The notes under the pieces: generated by a model | The model's input: the letters and a program-made list of their open reading frames with translations, nothing else | What the model was told of the DNA's origin: nothing | The model's database searches: none | DNA from: a virus | Virus record (IMG/VR): IMGVR_UViG_3300001533_001008 | Coordinates: 1-40,444 of that record | Length of the DNA: 40,444 nt | Reading direction: 5' to 3' (one strand) | Part shown: positions 30,257-39,662 of the stretch, piece after piece | Numbering within the stretch: the stretch's first letter is position 1 | Layout: each line of letters starts with the position of its first letter | Position numbers and translations under genes: made by a program

Positions 30257-30948
30257 GACAACACCTCAGCAAGGGGTACAGCAACTCGAGTACGGTCTGC
30301 GCCTGCCGTAGAGTGAGGCACATCTAAAGCGAAAGGCGGTTCAGGACGCTCCAAAGGATTTTTGTATTGAGACAGACCCACCCTGTCCAGATACATGCGC
30401 AATCCCTCATCAAAGTTCTGAGCATGGGTGCGATTGTCCGAACCTAACCTACGACCCAAACGGAAATTCCTGGGACCTGCGTGGTAGGCACCTAGCATGC
30501 GATAAATGTCTTCGTTGCCTATGTACGGCTGCTGGCCCAGGTAGTTCAAGTAGTACGCAGCAACGTCACGATTGTCCCTGTCATCGTGAATATCCAAACC
30601 CTCTCTACCCATGCGCTTTGCCATATCCTGGAAAGTGGAAGGCAGTAGTTGCCAGGGACCTATAGCACCTGAGCGGGACCTTCTGTTAATGCCTTTGCTG
30701 GATTCCGAAAAAGCCAATGCTTGCAGAGTTCCCGGAGGAAGACCGTACTGAGCACCAATCATGTCAAGACTACGGGGGGTTATGGTAGGCATGTGCTCAA
30801 AAGGCGTATCGTAGTACTCATCCGGCTCAAAATCCTCCGGCCAGGACTCCGGACGAAACAGTGCCGGACCCTGTATAGGCGGGGGTGCTTCTTCAACATC
30901 TTCCACAGGCTTGGGAAGCAGGTTGAGTATGCGTTCCCACAGACTCAT
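30238..30948 (-). CDS. Virion lytic transglycosylase (SLT domain)
   Basis: 236 residues, ATG directly after the preceding stop. SLT signature: [14 protein letters not shown] (catalytic Glu in the ES pair, about residue 82), [33 protein letters not shown] and [10 protein letters not shown]. It would open the peptidoglycan locally during DNA entry, as the T7 gp16 N-terminus does, and here stands as a separate gene. It has a Pro-rich N-terminal part and no signal peptide, consistent with a virion protein. Confidence 0.9.
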   Translation of the reverse strand: MSLWERILNLLPKPVEDVEEAPPPIQGPALFRPESWPEDFEPDEYYDTPFEHMPTITPRSLDMIGAQYGLPPGTLQALAFSESSKGINRRSRSGAIGPWQLLPSTFQDMAKRMGREGLDIHDDRDNRDVAAYYLNYLGQQPYIGNEDIYRMLGAYHAGPRNFRLGRRLGSDNRTHAQNFDEGLRMYLDRVGLSQYKNPLERPEPPFALDVPHSTAGADRTRVAVPLAEVLSWLSTR

Positions 30949-32106
30949 CTAATGGGCCCTTCCTGCACCCTGCCGTAAAAGCATTTCTCGGATCAAATCT
31001 TGTTCCGACTCAGAAGAATCCTGTGAGGGTAACCGGGAAAGACCCAAACCCTGCTGGTAAGTCTGTAGCCCCAGCTGATAAGGATCCTGCTGGGGCTCCG
31101 GACCGAATTGGGCTTTGCGTAAAAGATTAAACACGCGAGAAACACCTGGAGGAACCTTATCCTGTAGGTGTTGCCTAACCGCGCCAAACTCTCCCCTAGC
31201 GAGTAAATCCGCTCCACGGAACCCCGTAGCAGCTGCGTGGTAAGGTGCTCCTGTTACACTACCGATAGGTTCAGGAAGCCTGTTGAGTAGCTGACCCCAG
31301 GATGACATGGTATCTGCACCACGACTAAGCATACCGGGCTCTCTGAGTAACCCTGAAAGCTTGGGGTCTCGTAAGGCCTCCGGAGGCTGTGGAGCTTCAG
31401 GTACCGTGTGCTGCATCTGGTAAGGATTGTCTCCCAGATAGGGGTTACTCTCGTACAGCCTACGGGCAGCACTCTCGTACCCAATCCTGTATTGCTCGGG
31501 AATGTGCTCAGGTGAAATGAACTGGTTTGCATCCGTGAGACGCTGCATGAATCGCTGATACTGGTCCTCAGGCATGAACTCCCGTGTAAGGTAACTCATC
31601 TCCTGGAGAACCTGAGGAGCAACCAGAACACGTGCAAGTTCGTACGGAACGGTCTCCTCAGTTTGCAGAGGTTTGCCCATTGCATCCGTAGACATAGTGG
31701 ATTGGTGAATCGCCTGCGCCCTTCGGTCCAGCTCACCCGTAGCAAGGAGCATCAGTTGCATACTCTGCTCATCCTGCTCTGCTTGCTGCCTTCTGCGTAT
31801 CTCAGAATCCCGGAACTCCTGGTCCTCCCGCCTCTGCGCAAGGAGATCCTCCCGGCTAAAATCGTACATCTCCCTCTCAGCTAACCGCCGGGCACGCTCA
31901 GCACTAAGTTCCTCCTGCCGCCAGTCACGCTGACGTGCATCCCGAGTGTCGTGCCAGTCTCGTTCCTCCATAATTCGACGATCCTCAATCCGACGCTGAG
32001 CTTCCCGAAGCTCATCCTCCCGACGCTTTTCTGCCCTATCGGCTCGTTCAGACGCAATACCTTGAGCCACCTGAAGGGCTACGAGGATGATTCTAGGATC
32101 AATCAT
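30949..32106 (-). CDS. Coiled-coil internal virion protein, putative
   Basis: 385 residues from the ATG at 32104-32106 (MIDPRIILVALQ), overlapping the upstream stop as ATGA; the frame is open to 32187 but that part is out of phase with the neighbour. Residues about 20-130 are a continuous Arg/Glu-rich helix (RAEKRREDELREAQRRIEDR and onward), a long coiled coil. The C-terminal half is Pro/Gln/Leu-rich and probably flexible. Position between tail fibres and transglycosylase suggests an ejection protein. Confidence 0.7.
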   Translation of the reverse strand: MIDPRIILVALQVAQGIASERADRAEKRREDELREAQRRIEDRRIMEERDWHDTRDARQRDWRQEELSAERARRLAEREMYDFSREDLLAQRREDQEFRDSEIRRRQQAEQDEQSMQLMLLATGELDRRAQAIHQSTMSTDAMGKPLQTEETVPYELARVLVAPQVLQEMSYLTREFMPEDQYQRFMQRLTDANQFISPEHIPEQYRIGYESAARRLYESNPYLGDNPYQMQHTVPEAPQPPEALRDPKLSGLLREPGMLSRGADTMSSWGQLLNRLPEPIGSVTGAPYHAAATGFRGADLLARGEFGAVRQHLQDKVPPGVSRVFNLLRKAQFGPEPQQDPYQLGLQTYQQGLGLSRLPSQDSSESEQDLIREMLLRQGAGRAH

Positions 32107-32825
32107 TCCGTGTCTCCTCCACCAGCAAGCAAATTGTAAGTAAATCGTGCGACTCCAGGCAAAGCTGAGAAAACCTGTTGCCACCAACTGTTCTGGCCAG
32201 CTTCCCTGCGCGCACGCTCCTCTGCACTGATACGCTTGTCCTGGAGGTAATCTTCCCAGACACCTCGGTGCTGCTGCATAACACCCTCATGAAGCATCCG
32301 CTGCTGATCGCCATACATGCCCAAACCCCGATTCAGTAGATCCATTTGCGCACCGTGGGTACGATCAAGAGCACCCTGATGGATATTCCAGCCTTGAGAC
32401 ATCCCCTGCATACCTGCGGTACCCACATGCCCGGAGGCATCCCGAGCAATGCGTGCGATACCTGCAACCCTTGCCAGGGGGTTCAAGCCTTGGAGAGAAT
32501 CCGCAGCATTCCGGGTTTGCACCCCGGCGGAACGTGCAGCGAGATTCATCATGGCATCCGCGTAGGGTATACCGGAGGCAGGATCGACAGCATGCGACCG
32601 AGTAGTTCTGGAAAAGGCATCCAAAAGATCCTGGGGATTCTGGCGTGCCCGAAACCGATCCCAAGGGGACCCAGAATCCCCAGTTACGGTATACCCATGG
32701 GCAGCAAATTGCTCCTGCTTATTCCCAGAGTCCAAGTTGAGACCAGGTGCAACAGGTTCCTGCCTCGGGCGATCCGAGGGACGAGGCCCAGAGTAAGTCC
32801 CACGTCCGTATCCCCTGCGAGACAT
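32103..32825 (-). CDS. Putative internal virion protein
   Basis: 240 residues, ATG 32823-32825 with AGGAGGTGTTAAG upstream. Arg/Gly/Pro-rich N-terminus, then helices rich in Ala, Gln, Met and His (MQGMSQGWNIHQGALDRTHG). Ends in a hydrophobic segment (WQQVFSALPGVARFTYNLLAG), which could insert in a membrane during ejection, as described for T7 gp14. No recognisable family; the role is inferred from position. Confidence 0.65.
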   Translation of the reverse strand: MSRRGYGRGTYSGPRPSDRPRQEPVAPGLNLDSGNKQEQFAAHGYTVTGDSGSPWDRFRARQNPQDLLDAFSRTTRSHAVDPASGIPYADAMMNLAARSAGVQTRNAADSLQGLNPLARVAGIARIARDASGHVGTAGMQGMSQGWNIHQGALDRTHGAQMDLLNRGLGMYGDQQRMLHEGVMQQHRGVWEDYLQDKRISAEERARREAGQNSWWQQVFSALPGVARFTYNLLAGGGDTE

Positions 32826-32836
32826 CTTAACACCTC

Positions 32837-33118
32837 CTATCCGGGCAGAATCTTGTCTGCTTCAGAGGCCAAAAGCACGTACCGGACACGCCCAGGATCC
32901 CAGGGATCCCTGAAGCCAAATTTTAGCTCTCTCCCGGTAAAAAGCAAGTGCCCTAGTGCAGAGAGCCCCGGAGAAGGGTATTCCGTTTCCGGGGGGATAA
33001 TAGTGGAACGACTTACGAGTTCCCTACGAAGTGCATTCAGGTACTTCTCAATCTCTACAAGGGCAGCGGAAGTATCCATGTGCTGAACCGAAATCTCAGG
33101 TAAGTCAGTAAGGGACAT
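32837..33118 (-). CDS. Small virion-module protein
   Basis: 93 residues from ATG 33116-33118, GAGGTGGTT just upstream (the frame extends to 33163 but overlaps the tail gene). N-terminal helix (TSAALVEIEKYLNALRREL), then a beta-rich part that ends DPGRVRYVLLASEADK. No family recognised; lies between tail proteins and internal proteins. Confidence 0.65.
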   Translation of the reverse strand: MSLTDLPEISVQHMDTSAALVEIEKYLNALRRELVSRSTIIPPETEYPSPGLSALGHLLFTGRELKFGFRDPWDPGRVRYVLLASEADKILPG

Positions 33119-33126
33119 AACCACCT

Positions 33127-33906
33127 CTAACCATCGTACGTTATTGCCCAGGCAGAAATACAATGTAGGACTCGATCCACCGGGGTGGATCCGGGCATCT
33201 GAGTACCCAGAAGTATCCGAGGCTTATGCAGTCTCATATTCCCGGTTGCATCGTGGAAAACTACGGTGTACGGTCTGGCATTAGACCCATTGAAGTCTGC
33301 GGAGGACTCAGCACGATAGAACATACTGGCAGAAGCAGCAATACACCGACGGTTGTCTGGAGAGCCCATCTCGAGGTCCATGTTGCCAAACCCGGGTGTC
33401 GCAGTAAAAATAGCATGACTGGCAACCTCAAGCTGACTTCTGAAGTACCAGTGGGGTAAGGATGTCACTGAAGCGACTAGGAAAGTACCCGCAGGTATGG
33501 GAATCGTAGAATGAACCAGAATAATGTAGTCGAAGTCATGCCGCATAAACGTACCGCTGTTTTCCGCTGTGAGAGAACCCCAGAGAAAGTGAGTACTGTT
33601 CTTATCAACCTGTGCTTTACGGATAGCCCCTGTTTCAGATACACCGTCCGTCAACAAACATCCAGTAACTGAATCCCCAGAGTGGTTATGCCCGCTGGGA
33701 TGAAAGTAAATCTGGGAGGAAGAGAACTGCTGCTTGGGAAACTTTCGCTGATCACCTGCCTGAACACCCCCCCATAGAAACTTGGACATATCCCAGAAGC
33801 TAATCAGTCCGCTGAAGTTGTGCCATATGTCCATAAAATCCTGCCAGAGTTTCGCAGCAGAAGCAGAAGCAGGATTAAACTCGGGTGTTACACTTTTCAG
33901 TGCCAT
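33127..33906 (-). CDS. Tail fibre/spike-like protein with HxH motif (1 of 3)
   Basis: 259 residues, GAGGTAGTCTC before the ATG. N-terminal helix with Trp (AKLWQDFMDIWHNFSGLISFW), then HPSGHNHSGDS around residue 70, the metal-binding HxHxG pattern of trimeric phage fibres, then a beta-rich body (residues 100-259). Two neighbouring genes share the layout, so the three are probably distant paralogues or interacting subunits of one receptor-binding apparatus. Receptor unknown. Confidence 0.7.
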   Translation of the reverse strand: MALKSVTPEFNPASASAAKLWQDFMDIWHNFSGLISFWDMSKFLWGGVQAGDQRKFPKQQFSSSQIYFHPSGHNHSGDSVTGCLLTDGVSETGAIRKAQVDKNSTHFLWGSLTAENSGTFMRHDFDYIILVHSTIPIPAGTFLVASVTSLPHWYFRSQLEVASHAIFTATPGFGNMDLEMGSPDNRRCIAASASMFYRAESSADFNGSNARPYTVVFHDATGNMRLHKPRILLGTQMPGSTPVDRVLHCISAWAITYDG

Positions 33907-33915
33907 GAGACTACC

Positions 33916-34641
33916 TCACCTATCCAAGGGTACCTGGGTAGTGAAATGCCCAGGATCCTGAGCAATAGCGATGTACATGATCTGAATCTCGCAGGGAACT
34001 ATAAGGGTGCTTGCAATGTGTCCAAGGGAAAAAGAGAAGCCCTGAGGCCCCACGGATCTTACTACGGCACCCATGAACTGCTGTTTGTGACTGCCCGCCA
34101 TTTCGTCCAGTATCAATACCCCTAGGAACACATGAATAGGTCCTACCCCTGAGGGAAACCCCGTGCCCTGGACACTTGTGTCACTGAAGCGCACGTAGTC
34201 ATGTATAGGAGTTGCGGGTGTTGGAGTATAGAGAAACGTGCGTGATCTGCCCACAAGCATGATTGTCCTGGGAAGCTGAGTACGAATAAGGTTGCCTGAA
34301 CCAGTAACACTCGATGGCATGAACTGCACAGTACCCACAGATTCCAGAGCAAGAGGGTTAGTATCATGCGTATGGGCACCCTCCAGGTCTGCGGATGGGC
34401 GAAAGTTCAGGATATCCTCGGGTATACCTGCGTTCAAAGAAAAGTTACCCGGATACAAACCCTTACCAAGTACGGGTGGAGTAGCTCCCCAGTCGGGAAC
34501 ATCTGTGTGATCCCCCGACCTGGATATGTCAGACAACCTGGAGTAAACATCCGAGAAGTGCATGGAGCGATAAGTAACTCCCCTACCCAAGGGGGCGTAT
34601 GCCAGCTTGCCCAAGCACCTGTGTAGTCTGATACTACTCAT
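33916..34641 (-). CDS. Tail fibre/spike-like protein with HxH motif (2 of 3)
   Basis: 241 residues, overlapping the previous stop by 8 bp. It has a Trp-Gly segment (VPDWGATPPVLGKG), then ILNFRPSADLEGAHTHDTN (HxHD about residue 90) and a strand-rich remainder with many Gly/Ser/Thr. The same order of N-terminal region, HxH and beta domain occurs in both neighbours. Virion protein by position. Confidence 0.65.
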   Translation of the reverse strand: MSSIRLHRCLGKLAYAPLGRGVTYRSMHFSDVYSRLSDISRSGDHTDVPDWGATPPVLGKGLYPGNFSLNAGIPEDILNFRPSADLEGAHTHDTNPLALESVGTVQFMPSSVTGSGNLIRTQLPRTIMLVGRSRTFLYTPTPATPIHDYVRFSDTSVQGTGFPSGVGPIHVFLGVLILDEMAGSHKQQFMGAVVRSVGPQGFSFSLGHIASTLIVPCEIQIMYIAIAQDPGHFTTQVPLDR

Positions 34642-35443
34642 ATTCCGTAGCTCCAGTAAGTATCAAAACACAGTTTCCTACACTTGCAGAACTCTGACCC
34701 CACCCCATTAGCTGTATTACCTGCACTGTTTCCACTATGCGATTGTACACTTCCAGAACCGCACTTGGAGACATGATGGCAATAGTCATGGCTGAGAAGG
34801 CTGCTGCCTCCGGACAAACAGCACTAGCAATACACCCGGTAAACTGCAATGCAGACCATGTGGACGTATAAGCCCCTGAGGGATAGTTGTAGAGGTTGAT
34901 GCTGTTCAAAAGGCTCCAAGGAAGCGCCATGGAAATTCGAGTAGCAGTAAACTCCGTTGCACCAGAAGCTCCTGGAACACTCCTGGTACCTGTACCTGCG
35001 TGAGACACGCATACGGTATAGTCATTACTCACTCCTGTATTGCTAAGATACAGGGAAGGGCAGTACAGATTTGGATTAGCCAGGCTGACACCACGCAAAA
35101 GGGTTCCAAAGATGTGAACAGTGTGTTCCCCCAAGAGAGAACTACCCCACCCATCATGCGTATGGTGTGCACCGGAGAAACCCCGAACACGATCCCCTAT
35201 ACCCTTCCGGGGCTCCAAAGCAAACCAAGACTCAGGCCAGATATTGCTGATATTTGGTTGGTAATCATGGTCCCACTTCGGCCAGAAGTTGCAGAAGGAT
35301 AAATTCCCATTCAGCAGCCACTGGATACGACGCCAATTCTCATTGATAACAACAGCATCTGCCCAACCTAGGTGCAAATCCGCTGTCGTGAAGAAAAGCT
35401 TCCCATCCTGAGCTGTGTGTTGCCAAAGGTATACCTGAGACAT
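34634..35443 (-). CDS. Tail fibre/spike-like protein with HxH motif (3 of 3)
   Basis: 269 residues from the ATG overlapping the hub stop (TAATG); an ATG 24 bp upstream also exists. N-terminal VYLWQHTAQDGKLFFTTADL, a Trp-rich stretch (NENWRRIQWLLNGN), then SGAHHTHDGWGSS (HxHDG about residue 95), a motif common in tail-fibre and spike proteins. The C-terminal half is beta-strand and Ala/Ser/Val-rich. Confidence 0.7.
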   Translation of the reverse strand: MSQVYLWQHTAQDGKLFFTTADLHLGWADAVVINENWRRIQWLLNGNLSFCNFWPKWDHDYQPNISNIWPESWFALEPRKGIGDRVRGFSGAHHTHDGWGSSLLGEHTVHIFGTLLRGVSLANPNLYCPSLYLSNTGVSNDYTVCVSHAGTGTRSVPGASGATEFTATRISMALPWSLLNSINLYNYPSGAYTSTWSALQFTGCIASAVCPEAAAFSAMTIAIMSPSAVLEVYNRIVETVQVIQLMGWGQSSASVGNCVLILTGATEYE

Positions 35444-37596
35444 TAGTGTGCATCCGCCCCCTTCCAAGCAGGATCTTCCACATGGTACCGAACAACAATG
35501 CTGTGTACCCGAAGCTCAGTAGCACCCGTGTTTACCTTAAAGCCAAACTGGAAAGACTTACCTGTAAGCCGATTGAAGGACACCCGGGCTACACGAGGAA
35601 TAAAGCTTGCAAAGGTTTGACCATCCGTCCAATCGGTATTGAGATACCTGGAAATAATTTCCGTATCAGGCAAGTCTCCTATAGGGCTGCTAGCTTCCTC
35701 AAAGCGTATACCCGCGTAGGAATCCCCGGTTGTAACACGCGGAGACCTGCGAACTGCACGTACCGTGAAACTCCGCTCAGAGAGATGAGAATAAGTAATC
35801 TCCAGCCCATCCAGCACCTTGTTTACATCTGGGAGCCCCATGTCTACTTCTCGAAGAGTGAAGAATGTTTCCCGCCTATCAGTACCATAATTAGGCCAAC
35901 CGGGAAGATCATTTAACGAGAAAATGCCGTACATGGGTGCTTTACTGTACAAAAGAATTACCTGATTCTCTCGCCACTCCTCCTGATTAAGTGTGTAGTT
36001 CTGGCTCAGTACAAGAGATTCCCCTCGAGGTAAGCTTGTTGAGTCAACAAAGGCACCAGTAACATTACACCCTGCAAACCCATTAGACAAATTTACAGAG
36101 TACACTTTGTTACAGGTATACTCACCTTTGTAAGCCTGGTTGTCAGACCAGTGCCTGCTGGAACTCATCTGTTCTGTACTGTCGTACACAGACAGGTAGT
36201 ACTGATTACCTACAATAGTTGCAGCCGCAGGAGTAAAACCCCCCCGGGAAAGATGCGCAGTAAGTCCGGGACCAACAGGATTGAGACGAGTACCGTCAAA
36301 AGAGTAGATACCCTTATCCGACAGAAAAACAATACCCCGATCCCAACTCGCGATAGTCCTCCGCGACACACAGCCTATGGTAGAGTGTACGACCACAAAG
36401 GAGTAGTTCTGAGGACCAGAACCCTGTAACCGGAGAATGCTGTTGCGGAGAAATACAAAAAGACTCCCCCCTACTTCTACCAGCGCAGTAATGTCACTGT
36501 TTCTCCCGTAGTCAGGAAGAAACAGTTCATTCAGAGCAGGCCACACATCCGGTTCGCCAAACTCACTACAGGCAATCCTGTTGTAGTTACCGAAACCCCC
36601 CACCGCAAACATGCGGTCCTCAAAAATACACATCATGCGAAAGTTGGATGGGTTACCGTAACTCAGCGACATCGCAGATCCCACAAGAGAATCAGGAACA
36701 CTGTCCAGGAAGTACTTAACCCCTCTGGGTACATATCCAATGTGATACGGAATACCTGTCGCAGAATCTGTGCGATAGATATCTGCACCCTGAGCAATGG
36801 GGTAAATGCCCCCCAGATTATCCCAAATAGTTAGAACTACCTGGTTGTAATTCCTACCACTACTTGGCGTCCATGCACCTGAACCAGCTGTACCCTGTAT
36901 GTGGTAAGGAACACTCTTCCCAAAAGGGGTTACCAAACGCACAAAGTAGTCCCCTGAAGAAATGGAAACATCGGACTCCCCACGGAATTTACCCGCGTAA
37001 ATGTAACCAAGCTCCGAACCGGAGAGAACATTGTGTGCATGTATCCCCATGGGGTGTGCAACCAGCTCAGTCCCGTATTGAATCCTAAGAGGGTAACCTA
37101 CACCATCACAGTAGTACAACCTATCCTTGTAGGGTACAAACTGACCCTCCCTCTTTGCGGGGTACGCAGGGGAATAAATATCCGCACCTACAGTGTAGAC
37201 ATCCCCCCAACTAGGATTCGTGTCCGCCATTATGTTGGTATGATTCAGGTAGCTTCGCGTACCTGTCGTACTGGGGTTGCCGGAAATCTTGAGAAGACTA
37301 ACCCCAAAGGCGTGACCAAACAGGAAAAATGTACCCCCCTGAGGAGGAGTCCACGCAAAGATGCTGTTCGCATTCTCACGATTAGGGTAGGACAGATTTG
37401 TAGGGACACCGATTGCAGTTACCAGGGTGTGCCCCACAGAATTTTGCAGCTCTCCAGCGTCGGTAACCTGAACGTTCAAGGTTCTACCAGGCTCGTTTTT
37501 TGACCACCCGTGATCTACCAAAGCACCTGGGGGTAGCTTGGTGTGTTCCACACCAAGAAACAGACCAGGGAACTGGTCAATGACGTATCTCTGCAT
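35443..37596 (-). CDS. Tail hub/nozzle protein (T7 gp12 / P22 gp10-like role)
   Basis: 717 residues from ATG 37594-37596, 1 bp after the decoration-like gene; codons to 37644 are only an open extension. Almost entirely beta, with repeated blades. RIACSEFGEPDVWPALNELF, DITALVEVGGSLFVFLRNSI, GCVSRRTIASWDRGIVFLSD and KGIYSFDGTRLNP read as a beta-propeller such as those in podovirus nozzle proteins. The size, position after the adaptors and before the fibres, and fold suggest it forms the tail tube end to which fibres attach. Confidence 0.75.
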   Translation of the reverse strand: MQRYVIDQFPGLFLGVEHTKLPPGALVDHGWSKNEPGRTLNVQVTDAGELQNSVGHTLVTAIGVPTNLSYPNRENANSIFAWTPPQGGTFFLFGHAFGVSLLKISGNPSTTGTRSYLNHTNIMADTNPSWGDVYTVGADIYSPAYPAKREGQFVPYKDRLYYCDGVGYPLRIQYGTELVAHPMGIHAHNVLSGSELGYIYAGKFRGESDVSISSGDYFVRLVTPFGKSVPYHIQGTAGSGAWTPSSGRNYNQVVLTIWDNLGGIYPIAQGADIYRTDSATGIPYHIGYVPRGVKYFLDSVPDSLVGSAMSLSYGNPSNFRMMCIFEDRMFAVGGFGNYNRIACSEFGEPDVWPALNELFLPDYGRNSDITALVEVGGSLFVFLRNSILRLQGSGPQNYSFVVVHSTIGCVSRRTIASWDRGIVFLSDKGIYSFDGTRLNPVGPGLTAHLSRGGFTPAAATIVGNQYYLSVYDSTEQMSSSRHWSDNQAYKGEYTCNKVYSVNLSNGFAGCNVTGAFVDSTSLPRGESLVLSQNYTLNQEEWRENQVILLYSKAPMYGIFSLNDLPGWPNYGTDRRETFFTLREVDMGLPDVNKVLDGLEITYSHLSERSFTVRAVRRSPRVTTGDSYAGIRFEEASSPIGDLPDTEIISRYLNTDWTDGQTFASFIPRVARVSFNRLTGKSFQFGFKVNTGATELRVHSIVVRYHVEDPAWKGADAH

Positions 37597-37597
37597 A

Positions 37598-38191
37598 TTA
37601 GAGGGCACGGATAAACACCTTGCAGAAACCTGTGCCGGATACACTTAGAGTACCTGAGATGTAACTCCCGTCGTCAGATACAGAAGTGTACATACGACTC
37701 ATGGGTACAACGTACCCACCAAGTACCTTATCCGCTACGAAGACGTTACTGAACACTACCGCAGGATTCGTAACTGCCTCAAGAACTCCGAAGAGTCCCA
37801 CATGTTCAGTACCCGTAGCGTATAAATTCACGGGGCGAAGCATTCGCCTGTGCAAATCCCACTTTGCCCATGGCACAGATGCGCCGAGAAAAATCTGCGC
37901 GGCTTGGAAACCTGTCACAGCCACGGAGTTTCGAATACCCCAAACTTGTACCAAACCTCTACCCCTAGGACCTATGTCTTCATCAACTACGCCTGCAAAA
38001 GCGTTGGGACCTTCCCTAAGAGTGTTGGTAGTGGCGTGAGCAAACCGAACCGCGTAACCCTCGTGCGGCGTAGTATCCAAATCCTGATCCCACACAACAC
38101 CGTGATTGGCTGTCAGGTAATCATCGCTGTTATTCACAACAGAGATATACACCTGCTCAGGCACAAGACGATTAATTCTGCGAAAGATCAT
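37598..38191 (-). CDS. Decoration-like protein (paralogue of 560-1177)
   Basis: 197 residues, ATG overlapping the previous stop. It shares the start (INRLVPEQVYISVVN), the AFAGVVDEDI...RGLVQVWG segment and the end (CKVFIRAL) with the capsid-adjacent protein at 560-1177. It lies among the connector genes, so it may decorate a different part of the virion, for example the portal vertex or tail, or be a second capsid-surface protein. The paralogy is clear; the location in the virion is inference. Confidence 0.7.
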   Translation of the reverse strand: MIFRRINRLVPEQVYISVVNNSDDYLTANHGVVWDQDLDTTPHEGYAVRFAHATTNTLREGPNAFAGVVDEDIGPRGRGLVQVWGIRNSVAVTGFQAAQIFLGASVPWAKWDLHRRMLRPVNLYATGTEHVGLFGVLEAVTNPAVVFSNVFVADKVLGGYVVPMSRMYTSVSDDGSYISGTLSVSGTGFCKVFIRAL

Positions 38192-38889
38192 GGCCCAGGT
38201 ACCTCATCAGGTAAACGGAAGCGTCTCCCTGTCACAGTACCACCATACGGGGATACGACAGATCGCATAACCGATGTAGAGTCGGGACGGTAAGTTAGCA
38301 TCGATACCATCTTCTGAATGGCCTCCTCGTACTCACCCTGGAACAATGGGTACAACTGGGGTATCAGGGACTTTGCACCAATGGCCGCAGCCCCCCAGAT
38401 CAAGGCGTTCTCCCAGTGATAAGGAACTTGAAACCTGTGTGTACTCTGAGTGGGAAGATCTACAGAATTGGGTGAGTACAACACGTAGGCATTCCCTGCA
38501 ATAGAAGGTGCGGGATACATGCGACCATCTGCACCTTGTCGAGTCCATACAAGTGGAGTTCCCGAGGGAACACTACTACCCTCGCGGGAATGTATGATAC
38601 GGTTGAAATCAGTAGGCTGAAGATACTTGGGACAGGCATTGTCCCCAGCGGAAGATACGAAAACAAGCCCAAGTATGTCGCAGCCTGGAGCTGTGCTAAG
38701 GTCAAATAGGCCCGCAGTGCTCACAGTAATGGCAGAGGATAGGGTACAAAACCGCCACAGAGAGGCGCGAGTCACCATATCCCGGTAAGCCATCTTCAAC
38801 CACTGATGTATTCGAACATCAAGGTTGTCATGCCGCAAGAGAGTCCCTACCTCCTGAGACAACTGGGAGAGTGTGGATGCAGTACTCAT
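38188..38889 (-). CDS. Head-tail adaptor-like protein B
   Basis: 233 residues, ATGA overlap with the previous gene. The N-terminal helix pattern (LSQEVGTLLRHDNLDVRIHQWLKMAYRDM) matches the start of the next protein upstream (VQLLTHHDNLDAYVLDWVNRTLQDI). The middle is beta, and the C-terminal helices (HWENALIWGAAAIGAKSL, then EGEYEEAIQKM-like) resemble podovirus adaptor or T7 gp11-type gatekeeper proteins, which ring the portal. The role is inferred from position and topology. Confidence 0.7.
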   Translation of the reverse strand: MSTASTLSQLSQEVGTLLRHDNLDVRIHQWLKMAYRDMVTRASLWRFCTLSSAITVSTAGLFDLSTAPGCDILGLVFVSSAGDNACPKYLQPTDFNRIIHSREGSSVPSGTPLVWTRQGADGRMYPAPSIAGNAYVLYSPNSVDLPTQSTHRFQVPYHWENALIWGAAAIGAKSLIPQLYPLFQGEYEEAIQKMVSMLTYRPDSTSVMRSVVSPYGGTVTGRRFRLPDEVPGP

Positions 38890-39662
38890 GACAACCTCCT
38901 GTTGACCTCATCGGACTGCACTGCCCGAAGATACGGCTTGTTAACCGTAGTGTTCTCCTCCTTAAGAATCATGTCGGCCAACCCGTTTACATACTCAGCC
39001 TTCTCCATGAGGTACCCCCGACCATCCCGGAGGAACAACCGTGCGCGCATCATGACCCCCGCAAGTACAACCTTGGGATAGTACTGCATAATCCAAAAGG
39101 TGTGACTTGGAGCAGGAAGTTTACTTGGAGCCAGAAAACAATCCACACGCATACCCTGACCTGTAGAGATGGTTGCACCTACTACATTACCGGGGAAAGG
39201 AAAACCAACAATACTCTGATGTACAGTACCTCCGGTAGTATCCACCGATCCTTGCACCACAGCATACATGGTAGATCCATTTACAGGATTCTGCTCAGTA
39301 GCCCTGAGACCGTGATAAGCATTTTGCAACGCCTGCCAGTCCCTACGTACCAGGGGGCGGTGGTAAGTAACGGGGGGTGCCGTAGTACCCACCACACCCT
39401 GAACATCGGCACAACCTAGAACCTCTATAATCTCACGCCCCGCAGAACCTGGATCAATCTCAAACATCTGAAGAGTCGGGTTATTCGAGGTTGCTGAAGT
39501 CGCATTCGTATGGCGGATAGTTACAGCCCGGTAAGACCTATGCCAAATCGCAGTAGTAGATATATCCTGAAGGGTACGGTTTACCCAGTCCAAGACATAA
39601 GCATCCAGGTTATCGTGGTGCGTCAGGAGCTGTACCTGGGATTGAATGTCTCCAACAGTCAT
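38886..39662 (-). CDS. Head-tail adaptor-like protein A
   Basis: 258 residues, ATG overlapping the upstream stop as ATGA, AGGAGG inside the upstream gene. The N-terminus IQSQVQLLTHHDNLDAYVLDW parallels the following gene. The C-terminal helices (YYPKVVLAGVMMRARLFLRD, YVNGLADMILKEENT) have the helical-hairpin look of tail-adaptor proteins. These two adjacent paralogues probably make successive rings below the portal. Confidence 0.7.
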   Translation of the reverse strand: MTVGDIQSQVQLLTHHDNLDAYVLDWVNRTLQDISTTAIWHRSYRAVTIRHTNATSATSNNPTLQMFEIDPGSAGREIIEVLGCADVQGVVGTTAPPVTYHRPLVRRDWQALQNAYHGLRATEQNPVNGSTMYAVVQGSVDTTGGTVHQSIVGFPFPGNVVGATISTGQGMRVDCFLAPSKLPAPSHTFWIMQYYPKVVLAGVMMRARLFLRDGRGYLMEKAEYVNGLADMILKEENTTVNKPYLRAVQSDEVNRRLS

